Source: Calamus simplicifolius
Taxonomy: Eukaryota > Streptophyta > Magnoliopsida > Arecales > Arecaceae
DNA: 64,000 nt
Assembly: GCA_900491605.1 (NCBI GenBank)
Contig: UESW01004821.1
Span: 310,001-374,000, forward strand
Direction of reading: 5' to 3'
Shown: positions 23,219 through 34,733 of the stretch, in pieces
Layout: each line of letters opens with the position of its first letter
Numbering within the stretch: the first letter of the stretch is position 1
The notes under the pieces: model-generated
Database searches by the model: none
What the model was told of the DNA's origin: nothing
Seen by the model: only the letters and a program-made list of their open reading frames with translations
Translations under genes and position numbers: made by a program

Positions 23219-24780
23219 ATGACGGGCAGAGGTAGATCTACCGACGACATACGGAGTGAGCAGGGACGTAGCCCTGCTGCATCAGATCACATGAGCTTTG
23301 GAGATGGAGAGTTCGGATCTCCACACATCGCACAGCCTTCGATCTCTCTAGCAGTCGGCGGTGATCCTGCATTGGTATTACCATCCAGCCGATCGGCACA
23401 TACCTCCGAGAGTTCTTCCACCATCGGCCGCACCGTACTTCAACTTGATGCTCATGGGCTGTAAGTATATACTAATTAAAAATATATGTTTATGTTTTTA
23501 AGTCAATTACTTATAAACATGCATTTTTTAATAGATTTATTGAGCAGCATCATGTATCCAGCCACATCAGCGCCGTATTTCAGAGGCGTGCAGATCCAGT
23601 GGCTACGATTGGCGCCACGTATCTCCAGCCACGAGGGAGTTTTATTTTTCTGAGTTTTAGGTAAACTTATTAAATACAATTTATCACTGATATAAAATTT
23701 CTTAATCTTAATAAATTCTGAAACTAACTATTTATTTTAATGCAGAAAAAGTTTACGTGGGACCCTGCCAGCCATGATGCCATTAGGGCAGCATGGGAGG
23801 CTCTTACGGGACGTCGATACTCCGACATGCTTCATCGTTGGAGGTCATCGGGTCAGCGTCTGCGCATGTGCCAGAGGGTATTTGGCACGAGTGGCAGCAG
23901 GCCTGGCAGTCCGATGGCTGGCGCAGGAGGTCCGCATCAGCCAGCACGAACCGCCGATCGAGAAGGGCGGTCCTGGCACGGGTCTCTCCTGCCATACTTC
24001 GGGCTCCATTTCGATTCAGGAGCACAGACGCCGTATGGTAAGAAAACATAAATAATTTAATTACTAATTTAGTTATTTACAAATATTTGTATTAATATCA
24101 ATTTTTTTATTGTTATAGTCTGAGCAGGAGGGCGGAGATCCTGGTGAGTTTCGTCTATTCAGGGCGACACACACCAGGAGGGACGGTTCCTGGGTCGACA
24201 CGCGATCACGGGAGGTTGCGGTAAGAAATTAGCTTTATGTAGTATCTGTTTAATTTCTAAAATTTTATTTCGAGAAATTTATTAACTCATTTATTGTTGA
24301 TTTTATAATTCAAAGACACGAGTCGAGGAGCTTCGCTCCTAGGCATTGCAGGTCGACTCCACTGATGGGGAGTCGCCCGTCGAACTCTTAGCAGAGGAGA
24401 GTCGGCGTGTGTTTTTGGAGGCTGTTGGTGCCCAGCCGCGAGATCGCAGGGTCTATGGTCTGGGCACTAGAGCTTCTTCATATTTTTCCCATCAGGCCTC
24501 CAGCTCGCAATTTTCTGGTGATATTCCTGCCGAGCGTTTAGACGATATTCGGAGATCTATTGCGGAGGAGGTTCGGCAGGACGTTCGTCAGGAGGTTCGG
24601 CAGGAGGTCGAGCACGAGTTCGAGCAGCGTATGCGAGGCCGGGATCAGGAGCTTGCAGACGTGCGAGATCAGATGCGTCATTTGCAGGATATGGTTAGTC
24701 GCTTGTCGCAGGGTCTCCAGCTCCACGTGATCGCTCAGATTCTTGATGTATTTTTTTTTCTTTTTATATGTTGTACATGA
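23219..24780 (+). pseudogene. CACTA second gene, plant transposase (Ptta/En/Spm, TNPA-like), degenerate
   Basis: The start at 23219 opens MTGRGRSTDDIRSEQGRSP. Exon-like pieces follow near 23535-23660, 23746-24045, 24120-24222 and 24317-24780, separated by AT-rich introns with GTAAG and TAG/CAG borders. The core has KFTWDPASHDAIRAAWEAL and, in a second frame, EGIWHEWQQAWQSDGWRRR and EKGGPGTGLSCHTSGS, matching the plant En/Spm transposase domain across a frameshift near 23860. The last exon has a Glu/Arg/Gln-rich coiled coil (about 24530-24710). A stop lies at about 24340. TNPA-type proteins bind the subterminal repeats. Confidence 0.78.
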
Positions 24781-24939
24781 AAACTTCAAAATTTTAATAT
24801 ATTAATTATTTTTAAAATTGAATGATTATTGTTTGGATCAATATGAGTGAAGAATGTTTCTATCAATATTTAAATGTAACGAAATTGTATTAACCATTTT
24901 AATTTTTAATATTTTATTTTTTTATAAAAATTTAATTAG

Positions 24940-25512
24940 CGACGCATTAGCGACTGAAATTGCATCGCTAATATTTTCAAAATATTATTATTAAATATTA
25001 CGACGCAATAACCTGGTATCATAATAATTTAAAAAAAATTTAATAGCGACGCATTAGCGACTCAAATTGCGTCGCTATTATATCTAAAATATTATTATTA
25101 AATATTGCGACGCAATGACCTTGCGTCGCAATATTTTAAAAATTTTTTTCTTGGCGACGCATTAGCGACTCAAATTGCATCGCTATTATATCTAAAATAT
25201 TATTATTAAATATTGCGATGCAACTAAATGCGTCGCAATATTGCGACGTAATTGAATGCATCGCAATATTTAATAATTTTAAATATTAAAAATTAGTTTT
25301 AAATTTAGCGATGCATTTGGATGCATCGCAATATTGCGACGCATTGTTGCGTCGCAGAGAGTCGCAATATTGTGACGCAATTGCGACAAATGAAGATTGC
25401 GATGGACATCTGAGCGACGTCATCATTGCGTCGCTATTGCGTCGCAATAGCATGTTTAGCGACGCAATTGCGACGCATTTGGGCGTCGCAATATTTTTTT
25501 CCTCTTGTAGTG
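24940..25512. repeat. Right subterminal repeats and right terminus of the CACTA element
   Basis: Dense GCGACGCA / TGCGTCGC words, most crowded at 25310-25495. The terminal inverted repeat ends CTTGTAGTG at 25512. The three bases after it, ATA, would be one copy of the target duplication; its partner was lost with the left end. Confidence 0.9.
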
Positions 25513-27138
25513 ATACTTCAGTTTCTTGGTCCATGACAGGGATCCCGTCGAACTCGATGAGAACGATGAGGACCCAATCACCTATATGGATGCGCTGCAG
25601 AGATCTGACTCTGAGAAATGGCTAGAGGCCATGAAGTCCGAAATGGAATCCATGGAGATTAATAGTGTATGGACACTAGTTGATCCACCTGAACGAGTAA
25701 AACCCATAGGGTGTAAATGGATTTTCAAGAGGAAACGAGGTGCAGATGGGAAGGTGGAGACCTATAAAGCCCGTCTGGTTGATAAGGGGTATCGTCAGCG
25801 TTATGGTATTGACTATGACGAGACTTTTTCCCTGTAGCAATGCTCAAGTTCATTCGGATTATGTTTGCTCTAGCTGCACATTTTAACTATGAGATCTGGC
25901 AAATGGATGTTCGAACGACTTTTCTAAATGGAGAGCTCGAAGAGGAGGTGTATATGATACAGCCTGAAGGGTTCACATCCACAAACGAGTCAAAAGTATG
26001 CAGGCTTCATAAGTCCATCTATGGACTCAAGCAAGCTTCTTGGAGTTGGAATAAACGTTTTGATAAATGTATCAAGACTTATGGCTTCATTAAGAATGGA
26101 GAAGAACCCTGCGTGCATAAGTGGGCAAATGGTTCCATAGTTGTATTTCTTGTACTGTATGTGGATGACATTCTCTTGATTGGGAATGACATCCCTGCCC
26201 TACAGGGAATAAAGGTTTGGTTGCTATCTCAGTTCTCCATGAAAGACCTGGGAGAAGCTTCTTGCATCATAGGGATGAAGATCTATAGGGATAGATCTAA
26301 GAAGCTGCTGGGATTATCCAGTCCATGTACATTGAGATGTGCTGAAGAGGTTCAGCATGGATAATTCAAAAAGGGGCTATTTCCGATAGGCCATGGAATT
26401 ACTCTCTCCAAGAAGGATTGTGCGACAACTCCTGAGGAGAGAGAGTACATGAGTAGAATTATGTATGCCTCGGCAGTGGGTTTTATCATGTATGCTATGA
26501 CATGTACAAGACCAGACGTGGCACACTCACTAGGGATAGTGAGTAGGTACCAGTCTAACCCAGGTGAAGCACATTGGAAGGTGGTAAAAACCATCCTTAA
26601 GTATTTGAGAAATACTAAGGACCAATGGCTCATTTATGGAGAACCTGACTTAAAACTAGTGGGGTACACTGACTCCAGTTTTCAATCAGATAGAGATGAT
26701 AGCAAAAGCATATCCGGATTTATCTTTACCCTCAATGGAGGAGCTATCTGCTGGAAAAGTTTCAAGCAGAACACAGTGGCAGATTCAGTATGCGAGGCTG
26801 AATACATGCAGCATCAGATGCAGCAAAGGAAGCTGTATGGCTACGAAAGTTCTTAGACGAGCTGGGAGTGGTACCTGCCATGGAGAGTCCTGTCCTAGTA
26901 TATTGTGACAGCACGGGAGCAATTGCCTAAGCCAAGGAGCCAAAGTCGCATCAACGAACCAAGCATGTGTTGCGCCACTACCACCTTGTACGAGAGATCT
27001 GGAACAGGTGACGTCTACCTTCAGAAGATCGACGGAAAGGAAAACCTAGCTGACCCAATGACTAAAGCACTCGGAATCAAGGAGTTCAATGAACACAAGT
27101 GGAAGATGGGTATTAGATACAATTTCGATTGGCTATAG
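25513..27138 (+). pseudogene. Copia pol remnant: reverse transcriptase and RNase H
   Basis: The fragment starts just upstream of the RT domain. RT landmarks are SEKWLEAMKSEMESM, GCKWIFKRKRGADGKVE, WQMDVRTTFLNGELEEEVYM, HKSIYGLKQASWSWNKRF and the catalytic LYVDDILLIGND (about 26154-26190). The RNase H part has GYTDSSFQSDRDDSKSISGF and, after a frameshift, YCDSTGAIA and HQRTKHVLRHYH. Frames break near 25830, 26320, 26810 and 26930. Gag, protease and integrase are absent because of the deletion left of 25513. Confidence 0.88.
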
Positions 27139-27140
27139 TT

Positions 27141-27150
27141 CAAGTGGGAG
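27141..27150 (+). promoter_or_regulatory. Polypurine tract of the Copia element
   Basis: CAAGTGGGAG directly before the LTR start TGTTAGG; this primes plus-strand DNA synthesis in LTR elements. Confidence 0.75.
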
Positions 27151-27151
27151 T

Positions 27152-29124
27152 TGTTAGGAAATGTATCCTATAGCCAATCGTCTAGCTTGTAGATAGTTAT
27201 GAGTTGATGTGAATGTACATGATTTATTTAATAAATAAAAGTCTATTTTGGCAGTACAGCATATAGTTTACATCTTCCAGTATAATTCTATATGTTGTAG
27301 TCCTTAGAGTTACATGTATTCGACAATGGAGAATTGTTGAGTAACTCTTAAATTTGTTCACGGCCAAATGATACATTGTTACCTAGGACGACGACGTAAT
27401 CAAGTGTAGGTCGTTGTGTGCCATATGGGTTGGTTGTTCTTTTGAACCAAGGAGTGTATAGCACTGGTATGACATGCGGGTGAGTGTAGGAGTACATTCA
27501 CTGAACAGTGACTCACCTCTGCTGAGTGCTTAACTACCTAGAGCAACTCACAGAAAGGCAATGGGTATAAGTGTCCCTTTGACATGAGACTATCATGTTG
27601 ACTTGATAAGCAACTCACTGTACTTAGGCACTGGACCACCCGAATTTCTAATCCGGTGATGGAAGGTTGCTGGGTGCAGTCAAGTACTTATTGGGTCAAT
27701 GATGAGTCAAGATGGGATTGTCCACTCTAAGTGTTAGAGAGAGTGCTCAAACTATGTTTCAATTTAGCAAAACCTTGGCCAAGGTAATCTTTGTGAGGTG
27801 TCACAAGATTCATTGCATTGAAACATACTTGGGTGATTTACTCGGAGTTGGCAGTTAACTCCGTATTTGCCCTAAGTACTAGGACAAGGAGATGAATTAT
27901 ACGGTAACCATAGCTAGGTTCCTGAATATTGCTTTGCATATATTCGGTCTATTCGGAAGTCGGGTACTATTGCTAGATGGTCACATCGATTGGTATAGGA
28001 AGTGTTCCTATGCTATCATCGACTTAGATTCAAACCTATGGAGTCACGCACATAGTCAGGTGACCTGGAGACATGCTTTATCCATGATCTAAGTGGGACT
28101 TGGTCATATGAGTAATACCGAGTTTGTACTAGCAATGTCTAGCTAGCACTGGGCATTAGCGGTAGTACTTATTCTGGGGATGAACTTGAGTTAGTTTGTA
28201 ACTCAAGTGAATTTTTGGGATTTATTCAGACCCATTGTGGGATAGGACTTGAACTATAGACCAATGGTTGGTTTGACGATAGAGTGGTTTAGATCTGGTT
28301 TCAAAGTGGTTTGAATCGGATATCCAATATAGCCTTTGATCGTTTATTTATGAATTTTAAAATCATAAATTACTTTAAATTAAAATTAAATAAGTCCAAT
28401 GCGAAGTATGGTTCGAGATCTTCGCATGGGTTCTTCCAGATTTAAATTTGACTTCAAACGGATTTAATCTAATTATTTCGTATTTATAAATATTTAAATA
28501 TTTTATATTATTATTGCGGACATCCAACGAGACTTTAAAACTTCAGAATTTGAAACTTCGTATAAATTACGATTTGCCATTTCGTGAATGTAAAATTTAG
28601 TTAAATTACGATCTTGCCATTGAGATGATATGAATTAGTAAATTTATTTTATAAATTTTTTTTACGCGTGACAACGTGTGAACGCCCATAACCCATCCGC
28701 TTTCGAAGATTGTATATTATCGTATCGTAAAACAAATTCAAAAAGTTGTTTTGAGTTGTTTTACGATGAGTTTATTTAAGAAACTTTTCTCAACTCCGAG
28801 AGAGAGAGTAGTAGAGAAAGAAGAGTCCAAAAATAAGAGAAGTCCAAACAGAGAGGGACTCCTCTCTTGGAGAAGAGTTCTCCATCCCTTCTGATTCCAT
28901 ATCCCTTGTTTCCTGGCATGCGTGTGATATAGAGGAGCGGCGCGTGCAGCTCTTACAAGGTACGAGTAGGAACTTCTCCCTGCAGATCAGATCTGCTACG
29001 TTCGTCATCTACAGCTTCCGCATCGAGAGGTATTATTTTAAACTTATTTTTACATACTCTTAAATTTCAGATTTGCTAATATGCTTTAATTTATATTCAA
29101 TGTGAATATTAAAATTGAATTACA
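27152..29124 (+). repeat. 3' LTR of the Copia element
   Basis: Starts TGTTAGGAAATG and ends GAATTACA, the expected TG...CA limits, 1973 bp long. It matches 15334-17223 with scattered substitutions and several short deletions, for example near 28545-28600. Confidence 0.88.
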
Positions 29125-29377
29125 TGCTTTCCACCTTGAGATCCTGTGCATATGAAAAGCAAGTTTTCCCTTCAGATGCTGCTGTCTCTATTTTGAAACA
29201 GGCAATTACGCCTTCCTTTCCTACCCATCGAGACTCTTGCTCTCATGGGGCAGAGGTCATGAAGCTGTCTCAGCAGTCAGGTTCACCTGATCAGGCCACA
29301 TCGCCACTGTCCTCTGTTTCTGTTCAGGGAGCCTTGGCAGTGTCATCCTCTGTAGGAGTCATTCTGACATGGACATG
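29125..29377 (+). pseudogene. LINE ORF1, 3' part
   Basis: After the Copia LTR a Ser/Gln-rich frame continues to a stop at 29376, about 45 bases before the ATG of ORF2. Its position and low-complexity composition fit the C-terminal tail of the LINE ORF1 begun at 13797. Confidence 0.55.
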
Positions 29378-29421
29378 ATGGGGTCCCAAGCAGGGGCACA
29401 AGACAAACCCCAACCTGACCA

Positions 29422-32400
29422 ATGAAGATCCTTATATGGAATGTCCGAGGAGCCTTGAAACCCTCATTTCACTCTTGGGCTACTGCAGCTTCATCATTTT
29501 GATATTTGTATTTTATTGGAAACCCGTCTGTCGGGACCTAGTCTTCAGGGATTTCGGCATCGGGTTTCTCGGTCTTGGGGTTCCTATGCGGTGAACTCTA
29601 ATGGTCTCTCTAAGGGTATTCTGCTCTATGGCGGACCCTTCTATTCGTGTCGATGCTTTCCATTATTGTCATCAGCAGGTCGCCTTGGTCGTTTTGGAGG
29701 GGACTGCCCCTCCTTGGCTGCTTCTGGGTGCTTATGCCAGTACGGACTATCGGGAGCGACGTTGCCTTTGGGCTGAGATTCTCACCTTCTTAGATCAGGG
29801 CTTTCCCACTCTTGTTGCTGGTGACTTTAATTGTATTGTGAACGCCTTGGAAAAGCGTGGCGGTCGCCGATTTGTTGATACCCCTAACTATAGTGAGTTT
29901 TGCTCTTTCATTTCCTCTGATGGTCTTTTTGACTTGGGATTTTCGGGGCCGCAGTTTACTTGGTGCAACAACCGTCAGGGCTCTGCCCATGTGTGGGAGC
30001 GTCTGGATCGGGCCATGGCCTCTTAGATGGCTTCACTACTTTCCTCGTGCTACCACCACTCATCTTCCGTGGATTGCATCGGACCACTGCCCCTTGCTTA
30101 TATCTACTGAGCCGTCTTCTCGTTGTCGGGGACCGTTTCGGTTTGAGCAGTTTTGAACTCGCTATTCTTCTGCTCGAGCTTTGATTCATCAGGTTGGCAT
30201 ATGCCGGTCAGAGGGAGCTCCACCTACCGTTTATCCCGTCATCTTGATCTTGTGAAGCGTAGACTCCTAAGGTGGCACGGTAGGGAGGTGGGGGATTTGC
30301 GGCAGCGGGTGCAGTCTGTTGAAGCTGATATTTCTTATCTTCAAGCTAAGGAGGATCGAGATAGTGGTCTATCTCTGATTGATCTTCAGTCACTCAGGCA
30401 GAGCTTGACTTTGCACCACAGTTTACTTAGTCAGCAGGAGATCTTTGGCGACAGAGGTCTCGGATCCAGTGGCTCCAGGAGGGTGACGTAATACTAGATT
30501 CTTTCATCAGGCTACTTTGGCTCGTCGTGCAGCCAATCGATTCACCGTATCAGCGATGAGGACGGGCATATTTTTGATGATGATGAGACTATTCGGGAGC
30601 ATATATCTTGACTTTTTCAGACCCGTTGGTCGGTGCAGGTTGCCGGTGGATCTCCTTGTACTCCTGTCTCTCAGTCTGCTAAGGTCACTGATGCTGATAA
30701 CGGTAATCTCACGACGACAGTCTCTGCGGAGGAGATTCGATCTGCGGTTTGGGCATTTGGGCCTGATAAGGCTCCAGGCCCAGATGGGTTTCGCCTTTCT
30801 TTTTCTGGCACTACTGGGATATTGTGGGGCAGGATGTTATATCAGCCATCCAGTCTGTGTTCTCTTCTAGATCCATTCCTCGGGATTAGCAATGAACATA
30901 TATTGCCCTTATCCCAAAGCGTCTGGATGCTTTGCTTCCCCAGCACTATCGGCCTATTAGCATGTGCACTACTCTATACAAAGTTTGTGCCTGCCTCTTG
31001 GTCACTCGGATGTAGGGAATCATACCTCACCTGATTTCCCTGAGCAAGGGGCTTTCATCCGAGGCCTCAGTATTTCCGATAATGCCCTCATTGCTCAGGA
31101 GTTCATGCTTGATCTTTAGCGAGTGGCCAACAGACAGAGATTAATGGCAGTCAAGCTGGATATGGAGAGAGCTTATGATCGGATCAGTTGGATATTTCTT
31201 AGACAGACGCTCTGGGATTTCGGCTTTGCTGATCTCTTCATTGATTGGATTATGGCTTGTGTTCAGTGGCCTACCTTTTCTATCCTTATCAATGGTAGCC
31301 CGACTGGTTTCTTCCCCTCTGTCATGGGTCTTCATCAGGGATGCCCCCTCTCCCCCTTTTTGTTTATTCTATGTGCTGATGATCTCTCCCGTAGTTTTGC
31401 TCAGGCAGTTGGCGTGCTTCAGTTACAACCTTACATGCTAGGGCCCTCTGGTCCCCCTTTCTCACACCTCCTCTTTGCTGATGATTGTATTCTGCTTAGC
31501 CCTACTACTATTCAGAATGCGACTGTCTGCTCAGCTATTCTGCAGTCTTATTATCAGGCTTCTGGCCAGCTGATTAATTTACAGAAATCCGTTTTGTGTT
31601 TCAGTCAGTCTACTTCACAGCGTTATCGTGCTTCCATCTCCCAGTTACTTGGGATTTCGACGATATCTGACCATATGACCTACCTAGGGATCCCTATTAC
31701 CAGGCGGAGCCCTCGTTAGCAGGATTTTTGGATTCTCAAGCAATGGATTACTGATAGATTGGACAGATGGCAGGTTTCTGGCCTCTCCATGATGGGGCGT
31801 GTGACTTTGCTTCGATCTATCCTTACCTCTCTCCCTCTTTACACTTTGTCTAACATGTTGATCCCCATTACTTGTCTTCGACGGATAGAGCATCGGTTTC
31901 GTGACTTCTTATGTGCATCGATGCAGGGAGGTCATGGTCTTCATCTTCTGTCATGGGAGATGGTTTGTTTGCCTATTCGTGAGGGCGGCTTGGGGATTCA
32001 GTCTTTGGTGGTCCGCAGACAGGCTCTCATTGCTAGGCATGCCACCAGATTCCTCCTAGAACCTCATTGTTTTTGGAGTTCTGTTATGCGTGGTAGATAT
32101 GGAGGCTGGACTCCCGAGTTGGTCTCCCGTATTCCACGTGGTTGTTCCTTCATGTGGAGAGCGATTTTCCAGGTTGCTCCCACTATTATGTTTGATATTC
32201 ATTGCATGGTTGGGGACGGGAGATCTATAAATGTTACTCATTATACCTGGATAGCGGACCTTCCTCTAGCTCGGTGGCCGACATTCCTAAGCTCTGATGT
32301 TGGACCTTCGCTATATGTTTCTGCTCTGATTTGTCAGGACTCTAATGCTTGGCATGTTCCTACGGTGTCCCGGTTCTTTGGAGCTGAGTTAGCGCACAGG

Positions 32401-33534
32401 ATTCTAGCTACCCCTCTTGCCTCCTTTTGCTTCTGACACAGACTATGGCGTAGATCCTGCCTCCCTCGTGCTCCCACTAGAGATCTGATTGATCGCATCT
32501 GCCCTCGGTTGTGGGTTTGGATGATGTGGCTTGGATCTGGCATTTGCCCAGTCATCCCAGGATCCAGCTTTTTTTGTGGAAGCTGAGGTGGGACCACCTC
32601 CCTACATGTTCTCTACTGGCTGGGCGCGGTCTCTCTATCAGCCCACTCTGTCCGATATGTGGTCTTCAGGATGAGACAGTAGAGCATGCTCTTTACATGT
32701 TCCCGTGCCTCCCAGATTTGGCTGCATCTTCGATATAGTCCTTGGACGCCGGAGGAGGGACCCGGCCGGCGGTCTCTATTACACGCGGTTCGTATAGCTT
32801 TTCAGAGCGGCAGCTGCTTCCAGGGTGTGTATTTAGCTTACTTGGCTTATCAAATCTGGTTGACTCATAACCAGATTGTCTTTGATGAGGGTTCGGTCTC
32901 GACTCAGACTATTATCGTACAGCTGGCTTTCTTGCTACAGAGTATCTTCGCTCTGATCTGGGTAGTCACTATGACAGACTGGGCCTCTGGGACTCCCCTG
33001 CTGCTCCGGCAGCGCACCGTTCTACGGTCTTTATTGCTTGGGAGCCCCCCCCCTGGTTATGTCAAAGTGAATTTTGATGGTACTGTGTCGGTCGCATTGC
33101 CGGATTTGGGTTTATTATCAGAGGGCCTGAGGGAGAGCTGCTTGCGGCTGGTGGGCATGGTTCTCTCGATATTTTGGTCCCTATGGCTGAACTGCAGGCT
33201 GCGTGGGCTGGCATTACCTATGTTGTTCGCATCTTGCGCTCGCACCGATGGTTATTGAGGAGATTTTCTTACGGTCATCCAGTGGATTCGACGGGATGTT
33301 GATCTTTGTCCCTCCTATAACCCTTTGATCAGTGGTATATGGGCTTTTCTCCAGTCAAGCTATGATCCTTTGATCCGTCATGTCTATAGGGAAGCCAACG
33401 CTGCAGCTGATTGGGTTGCCTCGGCTGCTCGCCATTCTGGTCAATGGAATGGCACCCTGGTGACCCTTGCCCGATTATTTTGGAGCAAATTATGTATTTT
33501 GATACCTCAGTTTGACTCACCTAGAGTGGTGTGA
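29422..33534 (+). pseudogene. LINE ORF2: endonuclease, reverse transcriptase, zinc domain, RNase H
   Basis: Start MKILIWNVRGALKPS at 29422 is the usual opening of plant LINE ORF2. Endonuclease (to about 30130) shows VAGDFNCIVNALEKRGG and SDHCPLLI. RT (about 30730-31720) shows WAFGPDKAPGPDGFRLSF, VKLDMERAYDRISW, GLHQGCPLSPFLFILCADD and the catalytic LLFADDCILLSP. The zf-RVT domain lies at about 32540-32720 (CPICGLQDETVEHALYMF) and RNase H at about 33055-33470 (HVYREANAAADWVA). At least eight frame breaks are visible, so no full protein can be made. The RNase H end is the same type as in the LINE at 1-1688. Confidence 0.9.
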
Positions 33535-33560
33535 TCGTCCGCTTGTAATAAAAAAAAAAC

Positions 33561-34733
33561 CCCAAAATAAAAATCATGGCTTCCCTTTAATTAATTTCTT
33601 TTGGTTGGTCTCCAGCTCAGGAGAGCGTGATGGAGTCCATCATGTAGCCATGCGTTTTGTTGTCACTGGGAGACAATGGATGGGCATTCCGCAGTTTCAG
33701 GGGGTAAAGAAGAGTGAAACAAGGGCCATGATCAGAGGCAAGTGATGAAATATTTCAGGCTTTAATTGCGATGCTGATTTGAGACTTCATCATTTCCTAT
33801 TCAACATTAGCTACTGCTATAGCTGAAATAACAACAATAACAAATTAGAATGTAGTAGTTTAATTACTAGTAAGTGCTCCAAAAAAAAAAAAAAAATGAG
33901 TGTTGAAGGCACAAAACCAAGTCACTCAAGATTGGATTGGATCTGAGTTATATGTTAACCAATTGACAGATCAAAATGCCAACATCGGCCTTTAATTTGT
34001 TTTCATTTCCTTTTGTTTTAACACCACTATAACCACCTCCTGCTTTCTCTTCATTGCCAGCTGGTTTTTTCTCTGTACGCTGCTATTATACATGCTTCTT
34101 TTGTTTCTCATATATCACACTCCCATTACCAGAGTAATCTCCACAGTGCTGAGGATGAATGGAAGACAATAGAAGAATGATAGAGATCAGGCCGTAGAAT
34201 CTTTTACAGAGAAGTGGTTCTTCCTTTGTTATGAGGGCCAACATTTGAGTTGGATTTGGCGAGTAAGAGACCTGGGCTTCATCTTCCCATCAACTAATCA
34301 ATGCATAAAAAGAGGTTGTTTTTCTACTCAGTCAATCCCCTCCACTTTGATAAAGGTGGAATCTTCATCATTCAAACACAACTACATGCTAGGTGGAATC
34401 TTCATCATGAATAATGGATGATGAATGTCTTTGATAGCACTCGTTGGCAATAAACTGGATTCTCTGAAGAACCAATAACAACCTTCGTGCAACATTCAAA
34501 ACACATGACCCTAACAAACAAAACCTTGGGCAACAATCTTATTAATAAACTCTTAGCTGTTTGATGCTGCATCTGTTTACAAGTGCTCTAACCAATCTCA
34601 GTTATCAAAAACCAAATTTGGTGGCAGTCCATTGCTTACAGCCATAGTTCATGTATAAGAGCTTCTTCAGATACTAAATTGGATAATTCTACTGGTGATG
34701 CTCTCATCATTAATTCCAAATAAAAAAAGTTTA
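33561..34733. other. Intergenic DNA
   Basis: No recognised gene. An open plus-strand frame runs to 33745 with a peptide I cannot place. A poly(A) run lies at 33880-33896. Confidence 0.45.

Larger units (their letters stand above)
17224..25512 (+). mobile_element. CACTA (En/Spm) DNA transposon inside the Copia element, left terminus lost
   Basis: The right end is CCTCTTGTAGTG, the inverted form of CACTACAAGAGG. Just inside both ends lie many short repeats of GCGACGCA and TGCGTCGC, the subterminal transposase-binding type. Between them are a TNP2-type transposase pseudogene and a TNPA-like second gene, in the usual order. The left terminal CACTA is absent; element sequence starts at 17224 directly after Copia LTR. 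The element would have been close to 8.3 kb. Confidence 0.9.
15334..29124 (+). mobile_element. Copia LTR retrotransposon inside the LINE, with deleted gag-integrase
   Basis: Two similar LTRs, 15334-17223 (right end lost) and 27152-29124, bracket a Copia pol remnant (25513-27138) and a polypurine tract. ATGC occurs at both outer junctions (15330-15333 and 29124-29127), a trace of the target duplication. The left LTR now starts TATTAGG where the right one starts TGTTAGG. PBS, gag, protease and most of integrase are missing. The long LTRs and the RT wording fit the Tork/Angela lineages, which is an inference. Confidence 0.85.
13588..33560 (+). mobile_element. L1-type LINE retrotransposon, split by a nested Copia element
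   Basis: Left part 13588-15333 holds the 5' leader and most of ORF1. Right part 29125-33560 holds the end of ORF1, all of ORF2 and a poly(A) tail starting at 33547. The two parts join logically across the inserted Copia element. The left limit rests on an imperfect target duplication: ATGACTTCC near 13579-13587 and ATGGCTTCC after the tail near 33575. ORF1 encodes the nucleic-acid-binding protein and ORF2 endonuclease, reverse transcriptase, zinc domain and RNase H. Frames are interrupted, so this copy is dead. Confidence 0.8.

Noticed and set aside
33512..33745. 77-codon frame after the LINE tail
   Set aside because: It crosses the poly(A) tail of the LINE; the part beyond looks mildly protein-like but I recognise nothing in it.
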